This document shows, piece after piece, positions 36,766 through 44,171 of a stretch of 64,000 bases of DNA; position 1 is the first letter of the stretch; each line of letters starts with the position of its first letter. Under the pieces are notes generated by a model. The model was given only the letters and a program-made list of their open reading frames with translations, ran no database searches and was not told the DNA's origin. The stretch comes from Bacteroidales bacterium (lineage in GTDB: Bacteria > Bacteroidota > Bacteroidia > Bacteroidales > UBA7960), in NCBI GenBank assembly GCA_007118495.1, contig SKRM01000026.1:92150-156149 (forward strand), given 5' to 3'. The translations under genes were made by a program, and so were the position numbers.

Positions 36766-37909
36766 CACTTCCTATATTGAAATCAGCAGAAAGGCATATA
36801 GAAGCAATATCCGATACCTGAAGGGCATTATTGGAAAGGACGCGAAGTTTTCATCAGTGATCAAGGGGAATGCATATGGCCATGGTGTTGATAATATAGT
36901 TCCATTGGCTGAAGAGGCAGGGATCAATCACTTCTCAGTGTTTTCAGCAAAAGAGGCTTACGATGCACTTGATGTGATGTCGCCCGGCAGCCAGATCATG
37001 ATTATGGGGTTGCTCGATGATGCAGAAATTGAATGGGCCATATGGAATGATGTGGAGTTTTTTGTATTTGATTTTTCACGCCTACAACAGGCCATCGAAA
37101 CATCCAAAAGACTAAACAAAAAGGCACGTATACATATTGAAGTAGAAACTGGTTTTAACCGTACGGGGTTCGTGTATGATGAACTCAAGACACTAATGGC
37201 ATTCCTGAAAAAAAACAGCGAATATTTTATATTCAAGGGTCTGTGTACGCACTATGCCGGAGCTGAGAGCTTGTCGAATTACTTACGTATTAAAAACCAG
37301 ATTGCGCTATTCAGAAAAATTAACCGGTATTTTTCCAGACATGCCATCACCCCTGAGATCAAGCATACGGCTTGCTCTGCTGCAGCCCTGACATATCCCA
37401 ATACCATCATGGACATGGTCCGTTTTGGGATTGCCCAGTACGGTTTCTGGCCAAGTCCTGAAACACAAATGTTTCGTTTTAGAAAAGAGACCGGAAACGA
37501 AAGCCCGCTCAGAAGGATGATTTCATGGAAGTCAAAAGTAATGGTTATCAAAAAGGTTAAGGCCGGAGAATTCATTGGCTACGGAAGTTCTTACCTGGCT
37601 AACAAAAACATGAAGATAGCCGTTATTCCGGTTGGTTACGCCAATGGTTTCAGCCGGGCTTTGAGTAATACCGGCAGGGTTTTGATACGTGGGCGGAGGG
37701 TGCCGGTAATAGGTACTGTTACCATGAATACCATGACAGTAAACATCACCGACATTCCTGGTGTTGAGCGTGGAGACGAAGTGGTTATCATAGGCAAACA
37801 AAAACGCCTGAGCATTGGTATTTCATCTTTTTGTGAAATGAGTGATCAGCTGAATTATCAATTACTGACAAGGTTGCCAGCCGATATTCCAAGATTTATA
37901 GTTGCCTGA
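36758..37909 (+). CDS. alr: Alanine racemase
   Basis: A 383-residue fold-type III PLP enzyme interconverting L- and D-alanine. The PLP lysine is K36 in SVIKGNAYGHG. The second active-site tyrosine is in FIGYGSSYLANK of the beta domain. TVTMNTMTVNITDIPGVERG is the usual C-terminal signature. It lacks the MurF fusion found in some Bacteroidota. It overlaps the M20 gene by 8 bases and may be translated with it. Confidence 0.93.
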   Translation: MFNTSYIEISRKAYRSNIRYLKGIIGKDAKFSSVIKGNAYGHGVDNIVPLAEEAGINHFSVFSAKEAYDALDVMSPGSQIMIMGLLDDAEIEWAIWNDVEFFVFDFSRLQQAIETSKRLNKKARIHIEVETGFNRTGFVYDELKTLMAFLKKNSEYFIFKGLCTHYAGAESLSNYLRIKNQIALFRKINRYFSRHAITPEIKHTACSAAALTYPNTIMDMVRFGIAQYGFWPSPETQMFRFRKETGNESPLRRMISWKSKVMVIKKVKAGEFIGYGSSYLANKNMKIAVIPVGYANGFSRALSNTGRVLIRGRRVPVIGTVTMNTMTVNITDIPGVERGDEVVIIGKQKRLSIGISSFCEMSDQLNYQLLTRLPADIPRFIVA

Positions 37910-37928
37910 AAAAAAAACGATAAAAATT

Positions 37929-38963
37929 ATGAAGAGAGGATTGAGAAGTTTTGCCAGCGATAACAACGCTCCAGTGCATGAATCGGTAATGCGGGCCCTG
38001 CATGAAGTGAATCAGGGAGATGCCATCGGATATGGAGATGATATTCATACCCTTGAAGCTGAACAAAAGTTTAAGGAGCATTTCGGTCAGGATGTCAGGG
38101 TGTATTTCATGATGACGGGAACGGGATCAAATGTCGCATCACTGTCGCATATAACCAGGCCCTATCAGGCCATTGTTTGCTCAGACAAGGCCCATTTGGA
38201 AAATGACGAATGTGGTTCACCTGAAAAAATATCCGGATGCAAATTACTGACCATTGCTTCGGATGACGGAAAAATTACTCCCGAGCAGATTGCTCCATTT
38301 ATGTTGTCGGTTGGTTTCCAGCACCATTCTCAGCCTAAGGTGATTTCTATTACCCAATCAACCGAACTCGGCCGGGTATATCAGCTTGATGAGATCCGCC
38401 GGTTGGCCATGTTTGCTGACGAACACGATATGTACCTCCATATGGATGGGTCACGGCTTGCGAATGCAGCCGCAGGGTTAGGTGTTTCAATGGCTGAAAT
38501 GACCAAATTCGTGGGGGTAGATGTATTGTCATTTGGCGGAACAAAAAATGGATTAATGGCCGCCGAAGCTGTTATCTTTTTTAACACAGAACTTGCGGAT
38601 GGGTTTGAGTATACACGAAAACAAACTGCACAGCTTGTTTCAAAAATGAGGTACATAAGTGCGCAATTCAGTGCCTACTTTTCAAACGAATTATGGCTAT
38701 CAAACGCAAAACATGCCAATAACATGGCCGGCTTACTGGCCAGTAAAATTCAAGATATTGAGCAAGTGAGCATAACACAGCCTGTTGAGACAAACGCAGT
38801 TTTTGCTACTTTGAGTCGTGAAGCGATTGAAAAATTGCAGAGGCAATATTTCTTTTATATCTGGAATGCGGGGATCAATGAAGTGAGGTGGATGACCAGC
38901 TACAACACCACCGAAGAAGACATCCATAAGTTTGTAGAAGCCCTCAAAGAAGCTTTGAAGTAG
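37929..38963 (+). CDS. ltaE: Low-specificity L-threonine aldolase family enzyme
   Basis: A 344-residue PLP enzyme. The start MKRGLRSFASDNNAPVHESV and the PLP lysine K206 in LSFGGTKNGLMAAE identify the threonine aldolase / beta-eliminating lyase family. HLENDECGSPEKISGCKLLT is the conserved cofactor loop. It splits threonine (and often other beta-hydroxy amino acids) to glycine and an aldehyde. A TTG at 37902 overlapping the alr stop is rejected in favour of the ATG. It ends 4 bases from the convergent prmC. Confidence 0.9.
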   Translation: MKRGLRSFASDNNAPVHESVMRALHEVNQGDAIGYGDDIHTLEAEQKFKEHFGQDVRVYFMMTGTGSNVASLSHITRPYQAIVCSDKAHLENDECGSPEKISGCKLLTIASDDGKITPEQIAPFMLSVGFQHHSQPKVISITQSTELGRVYQLDEIRRLAMFADEHDMYLHMDGSRLANAAAGLGVSMAEMTKFVGVDVLSFGGTKNGLMAAEAVIFFNTELADGFEYTRKQTAQLVSKMRYISAQFSAYFSNELWLSNAKHANNMAGLLASKIQDIEQVSITQPVETNAVFATLSREAIEKLQRQYFFYIWNAGINEVRWMTSYNTTEEDIHKFVEALKEALK

Positions 38964-38967
38964 ATGT

Positions 38968-39858
38968 TCAATAGCCAGGCTTGCAGGCTTTTACATATCG
39001 GTCTTTTCCATGAAAGTCAGGGTGCAGTGAGACACATTCCATGCCTTCGTCTTCAAGAAGCCTTACAACTTGCTTGCCCATTGCTTCGTTAATTTCTGCA
39101 AAAAGCCACCCTTTTTTGTTCAGCAGATGGATGGCTTTTTTTGCCAGGAATCTGTAGAACTTTAACGGGTCATTATCAGGCACAAAAAGAGCATGTTCAG
39201 GTTCATGAAAAACCACGTGGCCTGACATGGTAGCTTTTTCTGACGCTCTGACATAAGGGGGGTTGCTGACAAGAATGTCCAGGGTGGTTTCTGGCCCACC
39301 CAAATCATCTTCCTTGCTTAAGTCACAAATAAAAAAATTAATATAAGTATTGTTAAACAAGGCATTACGCTTTGCTATCTCAAGTGTTTGTATACATATA
39401 TCGCAAGCGCTGACACGAACATTCTTCAGGCTATGAGCCAATGATATGGCAATGCATCCGCTTCCTGTGGCCAGATCAAGAATCTCATGGCATGCATTGT
39501 TGTTATTATCATTCACATGTTCAATGACAAGCTCAACCAATCCCTCTGTTTCGGGTCGCGGAATGAGTACACCTGGTTCAACGTGCAGTGTAAGACCACG
39601 AAAATCAGCAACTCCCGTTACATACTGAACCGGTTCACCCTTTATCAGCCTGTTACGGGCCTTACGTAATCTGACAACGGCTGACTCACTGAGTCGCATG
39701 TCGCGGTTCAACACTCGTTGGTCGGGACTTAGCTTTAAAAGGCGAAAAAACACTTCATTGGCAATGGCCGCCTTTTCACCTGGATCGGACCAATAATCCA
39801 GACCATCCTTTAACCAAAGATAAAGGTCATACACTTTATTGCTCTTTAAACCATCCAT
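38968..39858 (-). CDS. prmC: Peptide chain release factor N(5)-glutamine methyltransferase
   Basis: A 296-residue SAM-dependent enzyme that methylates the GGQ glutamine of release factors. SAM motif I is DLATGSGCIAISLA (128-141). The hallmark NPPY is at 199-202 (ILVSNPPYVRASE). The front half has the helical substrate-binding domain with GEPVQYVTGVADF and the LIPRPETEGLVEL loop. The stop is 4 bases from the end of the aldolase on the other strand. Confidence 0.95.
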   Translation of the reverse strand: MDGLKSNKVYDLYLWLKDGLDYWSDPGEKAAIANEVFFRLLKLSPDQRVLNRDMRLSESAVVRLRKARNRLIKGEPVQYVTGVADFRGLTLHVEPGVLIPRPETEGLVELVIEHVNDNNNNACHEILDLATGSGCIAISLAHSLKNVRVSACDICIQTLEIAKRNALFNNTYINFFICDLSKEDDLGGPETTLDILVSNPPYVRASEKATMSGHVVFHEPEHALFVPDNDPLKFYRFLAKKAIHLLNKKGWLFAEINEAMGKQVVRLLEDEGMECVSLHPDFHGKDRYVKACKPGY

Positions 39859-39866
39859 TTGGGTGT

Positions 39867-41063
39867 CTATTCAAAATCGGGGTAAAGCAGATAAGGTGAC
39901 CTCATTTTTTTAAATTTTTCAAGGTCTTCATTCCACGAGGCGCGGATTTGTTCTGGTGTATACCCTACTGTTATTTGGTGGCGCAGCAGTGAATTCCCCG
40001 CCAGTCGCTCAAAGAAACTATTGAAAAAACGGGTCTTGTCAGGAAAATGCCTGTATGCTTCTATGATGTACTCCAGGTTTATTTTATTTTTTTGCTGCAG
40101 CTGTTCAATCGAGATAATGCTCAGATCTCTGCCATAGCACAGCTTGCCCAACTGAGGGGGATTTGGAGCAGCTCTGACACTCGTTGGGGTAAATGTGTAG
40201 GGAAACAGGTCTTCGGTAAATTCGGGATGACCATACACCTGGAATGGTTTATTTGTACCCCTGCCAAGACTTATATCGGTACCTTCAAAAAAACAAAGAC
40301 TTGGGTATAGATACACTGCGTGCATATTGGGCAGATTCGGTGAGGGCGCTACAGGCAGCGTATAATGGATATTGTGTGTGTAATTTTTAACCGGTATGAT
40401 GATCAGTTCGCATTCCAGGTTCATGCCCAGCCAACCTTCACCGTTTACCATTCGTGCGTATTCGGCTGGTGTCATACCATGGACAATCGGCACAGGATGC
40501 AGACCGACAAATGAAGCATGGGATAACTCAAGCACTGGCCCGTCAACATAATGGCCATGGGGGTTTGGCCTGTCGAGTATCATAACGGGTATGCCTTCTC
40601 TTGCCGCAGCCTGCATGATATAGGTCATGGTACTCAAATATGTGTAAAATCTGACGCCCACATCCTGGATATCAAATACCACTATATCTACATCTGCCAA
40701 TTGCTCAGGCGTTGGTCTTCGGTTTGTACCGTAAAGGCTTACAACAGGAAGTCCGGTTTGCTGATCTATGCCGCTTTCAACCAATTCGCCGTGGGCAGCC
40801 TCTCCCCTAAAGCCATGCTCAGGGCTAAAGACTTTGACCACATCTATGCCTGATGCCCTAAGGGTATCGACCAAATGTGTCTTTCCAATCAAAGATGTAT
40901 GGTTTCCGGCAACCGCTACCCTTTTTGTCTGAAGCAGGTGTACATAAAGATCTGTTCTGTGCGCACCAGGTAAAACTTCACCGCTGTTAACGCAAAAACT
41001 GTTGAAGGTCACGCAAGTAAGCAGCGAAACAATTAAAATGAATGTTTTTTTGTACCTGATCAT
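39867..41063 (-). CDS. DUF1343 protein, NamZ-like exo-beta-N-acetylmuramidase
   Basis: A 398-residue protein with a signal peptide (about 1-24) and the complete DUF1343 signature: VVKVFSPEHGFRGEAAHGEL, VFDIQDVGVRFYTYLSTMTY, ILDRPNPHGHYVDGPVLE and FEGTDISLGRGTNKPFQVYG. Bacillus subtilis NamZ (YbbC), the founding characterised member, removes terminal N-acetylmuramic acid from peptidoglycan fragments. By homology this protein may act on muropeptides outside the cytoplasm. Its activity on MurNAc is inferred. It lies between prmC and lipA. Confidence 0.85.
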   Translation of the reverse strand: MIRYKKTFILIVSLLTCVTFNSFCVNSGEVLPGAHRTDLYVHLLQTKRVAVAGNHTSLIGKTHLVDTLRASGIDVVKVFSPEHGFRGEAAHGELVESGIDQQTGLPVVSLYGTNRRPTPEQLADVDIVVFDIQDVGVRFYTYLSTMTYIMQAAAREGIPVMILDRPNPHGHYVDGPVLELSHASFVGLHPVPIVHGMTPAEYARMVNGEGWLGMNLECELIIIPVKNYTHNIHYTLPVAPSPNLPNMHAVYLYPSLCFFEGTDISLGRGTNKPFQVYGHPEFTEDLFPYTFTPTSVRAAPNPPQLGKLCYGRDLSIISIEQLQQKNKINLEYIIEAYRHFPDKTRFFNSFFERLAGNSLLRHQITVGYTPEQIRASWNEDLEKFKKMRSPYLLYPDFE

Positions 41064-41093
41064 GGATGATTTAATGAAACTGGTGGTAGTTTG

Positions 41094-41954
41094 TTAAATA
41101 TGGTTTACCGCGTGATATGACGATCTTACCAGTGGTGCGCTCTCAACAAATTTGAAGCCCTTTTCTCTGGCCATATTTCCAAGTCTTTCAAAATCAGCGG
41201 GTGTAACATATTTTTGTACTGGAAGATGCTTGATTGAAGGTTGAAGATATTGGCCCATGGTTAAAACCTGGCATTTTACTGCAAGCAAATCATCCATGGT
41301 CTGCAAGATATCCTCTTCAGTTTCACCCAAGCCCAGCATGATACCTGATTTGGTTCTGATTTGGCTGTTTTTGGCAATATATTCAAGCACTTTCAGGCTT
41401 GTGTCATAATTGGCAAATACCCTCACCTCTTTTGTAAGTCTTCTAACGGTTTCGAGGTTATGGCTGATTACTTCAGGTTGTGCATCGATAACGGTTTGTA
41501 TATCAAATACTTTACCCTTAAAATCAGGAATAAGGGCCTCAATGGTAGTTTGTGGTGAATGATTTTTTACGGCCCTGATTGTATTTGCCCAGATGGTTGC
41601 ACCGCCATCTGGAAGATCATCCCTGTCTACGCTTGTGAGCACACAGTGCTTTACCCCCATTTTATTAACAGCCCGTCCGACTTTTTCAGGTTCATCCGGA
41701 TCGGGAGCAAGAGGTTTTCCGGTTTTTACATTGCAAAATCGGCAGCTTCTGGTACAGACATCACCCAGTATCATAAAAGTAGCCGTTCCTTCTCCCCAGC
41801 ATTCTGCCTTATTCGGACAGGCGCCACTTTCGCATATGGTGTGTAAACCCCCTTCGTCAAGTGTCCCTTTGACTTTACGGTAGTCATGGGCTTTGGTTAG
41901 CTTGATGCGAAGCCAGGCTGGTTTCTTTAGGTATTTATGTGCTTTTTTTTCCAA
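41094..41954 (-). CDS. lipA: Lipoyl synthase
   Basis: A 286-residue radical SAM enzyme that inserts two sulfurs into octanoyl groups. The auxiliary cluster cysteines are C41, C46 and C52 (CESGACPNKAECW). The radical SAM cysteines are C67, C71 and C74 (CTRSCRFC). The C-terminal RSSY motif, which binds the auxiliary cluster, is present. No ATG is in frame nearby. The TTG at 41954 gives the expected family length, 12 bases after the small lipoprotein stop. LipB or LplA is not in the window. Confidence 0.94.
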   Translation of the reverse strand: MEKKAHKYLKKPAWLRIKLTKAHDYRKVKGTLDEGGLHTICESGACPNKAECWGEGTATFMILGDVCTRSCRFCNVKTGKPLAPDPDEPEKVGRAVNKMGVKHCVLTSVDRDDLPDGGATIWANTIRAVKNHSPQTTIEALIPDFKGKVFDIQTVIDAQPEVISHNLETVRRLTKEVRVFANYDTSLKVLEYIAKNSQIRTKSGIMLGLGETEEDILQTMDDLLAVKCQVLTMGQYLQPSIKHLPVQKYVTPADFERLGNMAREKGFKFVESAPLVRSSYHAVNHI

Positions 41955-41965
41955 AACTTTTGTAT

Positions 41966-42106
41966 TCAGGTTTGGTCTGGGTATATCTCTTGATATTCAT
42001 GCTCTGCCTGAGAGTATGCCGGGCAAAGCTCCTGGCTTTTACAAGACTGGCACAGAATGGCCGCCAGAAATACAACAAGCGTAATATACTTCGAAATTGA
42101 CTTCAT
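41966..42106 (-). CDS. Small lipoprotein, 46 residues
   Basis: A short gene found by reading the gap above lipA. The predicted peptide has a basic front (MKSISKYITL), a hydrophobic core (VVFLAAIL), a lipoprotein-like end CQSC (lipid on C22) and a mature part of 25 residues with KSQELCPAYSQAEHEYQEIY. Small Bacteroidota lipoproteins with an SC...CPAY pattern are common, but their function is not known. The stop is 12 bases from the lipA start and a -7 element lies upstream, so it may be the first gene of the lipA-DUF1343-prmC operon. Confidence 0.65.
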   Translation of the reverse strand: MKSISKYITLVVFLAAILCQSCKSQELCPAYSQAEHEYQEIYPDQT

Positions 42107-42167
42107 CTTTTCATCATTTAGTTATTTCAATTGTTTGATAGCTGTTGCAAGGAGGTGTTGGATGTAG

Positions 42168-42175
42168 CAAAAATA
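42168..42175 (-). promoter_or_regulatory. Candidate -7 element for the lipoprotein-lipA operon
   Basis: The minus strand reads TATTTTTG, an exact TAnnTTTG match 62 bases before the lipoprotein ATG and just below the terminator of the upstream small gene. No TTTG is seen at -33. Confidence 0.4.
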
Positions 42176-42202
42176 ATACATTATTCATTCTATATCTACT
42201 AA

Positions 42203-42237
42203 AAAACCATTCCGGTGTTTCCAGCCGGAATGGTTTT
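42203..42237 (-). terminator. Strong intrinsic terminator of the 80-residue gene
   Basis: AAAACCATTCCGG and CCGGAATGGTTTT form a perfect 13-base stem with a 9-base loop. On the minus strand it is followed by a run of T and lies about 20 bases after the stop of the gene at 42259-42501. It supports that small gene being transcribed. Confidence 0.9.
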
Positions 42238-42258
42238 AACATGGAAAACATTTGGCTA

Positions 42259-42501
42259 CTAATTACCTATCAGAAACAATTGTTCACCACGTTTGCATTT
42301 AATGATCTGCAAAGCCCGTGCATAACCCATGATATTGGCAATGACATGCCGGCCGGGAAGGTTTGCGTTGTGGCGCGAAAATGTATTTTCCTGGTTATCG
42401 GGCATACTGTTTTCTAGGATAGCACCGGGTTTGGCCTTGTTGTTTGTGATTGTTTGCAGGTAACGAACGATTTCCATTTCAAGAGTATTGGTTTGTTTCA
42501 T
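42259..42501 (-). CDS. Small conserved-looking protein of unknown function, 80 residues
   Basis: An 80-residue soluble protein with no signal peptide. It starts MKQTNTLEMEIVRYLQTITN and ends near NLPGRHVIANIMGYARALQI followed by IKCKRGEQLFLIGN. The helical C-terminal segment looks like a folded domain, and I have the impression of similar short Bacteroidota proteins, but cannot name a family. The perfect hairpin terminator just downstream on the same strand supports it as a real gene. The overlapping frame on the other strand is a shadow. Confidence 0.65.
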   Translation of the reverse strand: MKQTNTLEMEIVRYLQTITNNKAKPGAILENSMPDNQENTFSRHNANLPGRHVIANIMGYARALQIIKCKRGEQLFLIGN

Positions 42502-42696
42502 AGGCTATTGGGTTGATTCTTTTAAGTTAATTGTAGAACGGGAAGCATAACTAAAATATTTTACAGGAGGAGAAAAAAGTTCATGTATATATCTTTTTTG
42601 AAAACACCGTCATTTTGTTTTTTAATTCAAAAAAAGACGATGTACAGAAGGAACCGCTTCTCTTTCCCATGTTTTTTTTTAGTGCGTATGCTTGTA
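42502..42696. other. AT-rich intergenic stretch before the sucC promoter
   Basis: No gene was found here. The stretch holds one imperfect AT-rich hairpin: CGTC (42608-42611) plus TTTTG against CAAAA plus GACG (42636-42639). Another pair of arms, TTTTTTGAA and TTCAAAAAA, overlaps it. Their role is unclear. Confidence 0.4.
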
Positions 42697-42727
42697 TTTC
42701 ACGCATAAAAAAAAACATGTACATTTG
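42697..42727 (+). promoter_or_regulatory. Probable promoter of sucC
   Basis: TACATTTG at 42720-42727 is an exact -7 match. TTTC at 42697-42700 fits the -33 element in three of four positions with a 19-base spacer. The predicted leader is about 17 bases. Confidence 0.55.
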
Positions 42728-42750
42728 TTCTTTAATGAAAAATAGGGGCT

Positions 42751-43941
42751 ATGAACTTACATGAATATCAAGGGAAGCAATTGCTGATGCGGTATGATGT
42801 ACCCGTCGCCATGGGCATATTGGTTGAAAATGTCAAGGATGCCATTCCGGCAGCAGAAGCTATTTTTGAAAAAACCGGTGTGGGAGTTTGGGCGGTCAAG
42901 GCGCAGGTACATGCCGGAGGTCGTGGTAAAGGTGGTGGGGTAAAAATTGCCCGCAGCCTCTCAGAGGTTGAAACCCACGCAACAGCTATACTTGGCATGA
43001 AACTGGTTACTCCCCAGACCTCTGCTGAAGGCAAACTGGTCCGTAAAGTTCTGGTTGAACAGGGTATTTATTATCCCGGTGAAGCTGAGCCTGAGGAGTT
43101 CTATATGAGTATCCTGCTTGACAGGGCAAGCTCCAGAAATATGATTGTATACTCTCCCAGGGGTGGTATGAATATTGAAGAAGTGGCCGAAGAAACTCCT
43201 GAACTGATATTCAGAGAACCTGTTGACCCTGTAGTTGGTATACAGCCTTTTCAATGCAGACGTATTGCTTTTAATCTTGGCCTGAGCGGAGGTGCTTTTA
43301 AAAATATGGTAAGATTTGTTCCCCGTTTGGTCAAGGCATATCTTGAAAATGATGCTTCATTGCTTGAAATTAATCCACTGTTCAAAACATCCGATAATAA
43401 AATCCTGGTGGTTGATACCAAGATGACCATTGATGATAATGCCCTTTATCGCCATCCCGACATTGCTGAAATGCGAGACGTACTTGAGGAGGATCCTCAG
43501 GAGGTTGAGGCAGGCAGGCATGATCTGAACTATGTTAAACTTGATGGAAATGTGGGTTGTATGGTAAACGGTGCAGGCCTGGCCATGGCCACCATGGATA
43601 TCATCAAGCTGAGCGGAGGTGAACCTGCCAATTTTCTTGATGTTGGTGGATCAGCCAATGCCAAAAGAGTTGAGGAGGCTTTTCGTATCATTTTGAAAGA
43701 CCCCCACGTTAAGGCTATATTGATAAATATATTCGGCGGTATAGTGCGTTGTGACCGGGTTGCCAACGGAATTGTGGATGCATATAAAAATATCGGGAGC
43801 ATCGATATTCCTATTATTGTGCGGCTTCAGGGTACAAATGCCGAAGAAGCCAGGCAAATTATTGATGAATCTGGCCTGAAGGTTGAGTCAGCAGTGCTAC
43901 TTACAGAAGCGGCATCATTGGTAACAAAAGCAATTGGTTAG
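42751..43941 (+). CDS. sucC: Succinate-CoA ligase (ADP-forming) subunit beta
   Basis: A 396-residue ATP-grasp protein. MNLHEYQGKQLLMRYDVPVA is the family start. VKAQVHAGGRGKGGGVKIA binds nucleotide, LLEINPLF and VVDTKMTIDDNALYR close the active site, and INIFGGIVRCDRVANGIVDA is the CoA-ligase domain signature. It makes succinyl-CoA (or the reverse) in the citric acid cycle with the alpha subunit. sucD is not next to it: the gene ends in a terminator. Confidence 0.95.
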   Translation: MNLHEYQGKQLLMRYDVPVAMGILVENVKDAIPAAEAIFEKTGVGVWAVKAQVHAGGRGKGGGVKIARSLSEVETHATAILGMKLVTPQTSAEGKLVRKVLVEQGIYYPGEAEPEEFYMSILLDRASSRNMIVYSPRGGMNIEEVAEETPELIFREPVDPVVGIQPFQCRRIAFNLGLSGGAFKNMVRFVPRLVKAYLENDASLLEINPLFKTSDNKILVVDTKMTIDDNALYRHPDIAEMRDVLEEDPQEVEAGRHDLNYVKLDGNVGCMVNGAGLAMATMDIIKLSGGEPANFLDVGGSANAKRVEEAFRIILKDPHVKAILINIFGGIVRCDRVANGIVDAYKNIGSIDIPIIVRLQGTNAEEARQIIDESGLKVESAVLLTEAASLVTKAIG

Positions 43942-43971
43942 GAAACTTCTTTTTTAGTATCCTTATTAGAG

Positions 43972-43998
43972 GCTGTTTCAGGAAAAGGAACAGCTTTT
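43972..43998 (+). terminator. Terminator of sucC
   Basis: GCTGTTTC (43972-43979) pairs with GGAACAGC (43987-43994), including one G-T pair, with a 7-base loop and TTTT after it. It lies 30 bases after the sucC stop. Confidence 0.65.
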
Positions 43999-44041
43999 GT
44001 TATTAACAATACTGGCTTTTTATTAACAACAGACCAAGTCG

Positions 44042-44073
44042 TTTGCCTGCTTCGGCATTTCTTCATAATTTAG
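44042..44073 (+). promoter_or_regulatory. Possible promoter of the 44172-50943 locus
   Basis: TTTG at 44042-44045 is followed after 20 bases by TAATTTAG at 44066-44073, which matches TAnnTTTG in seven of eight positions. The leader would be about 90 bases. Confidence 0.4.
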
Positions 44074-44171
44074 CGTATAATAGGGTATTATCCCTTTATG
44101 TATTCAGTTTGCATGCTCTAACATATTGATAATTAATCACATAACTATATTAATCATAAAAACCACTGATT

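Noticed and set aside
42145..42417. 90-residue plus-strand frame in the lipA-sucC gap
   Set aside because: It runs through the perfect terminator hairpin and lies opposite the better-supported minus-strand gene.
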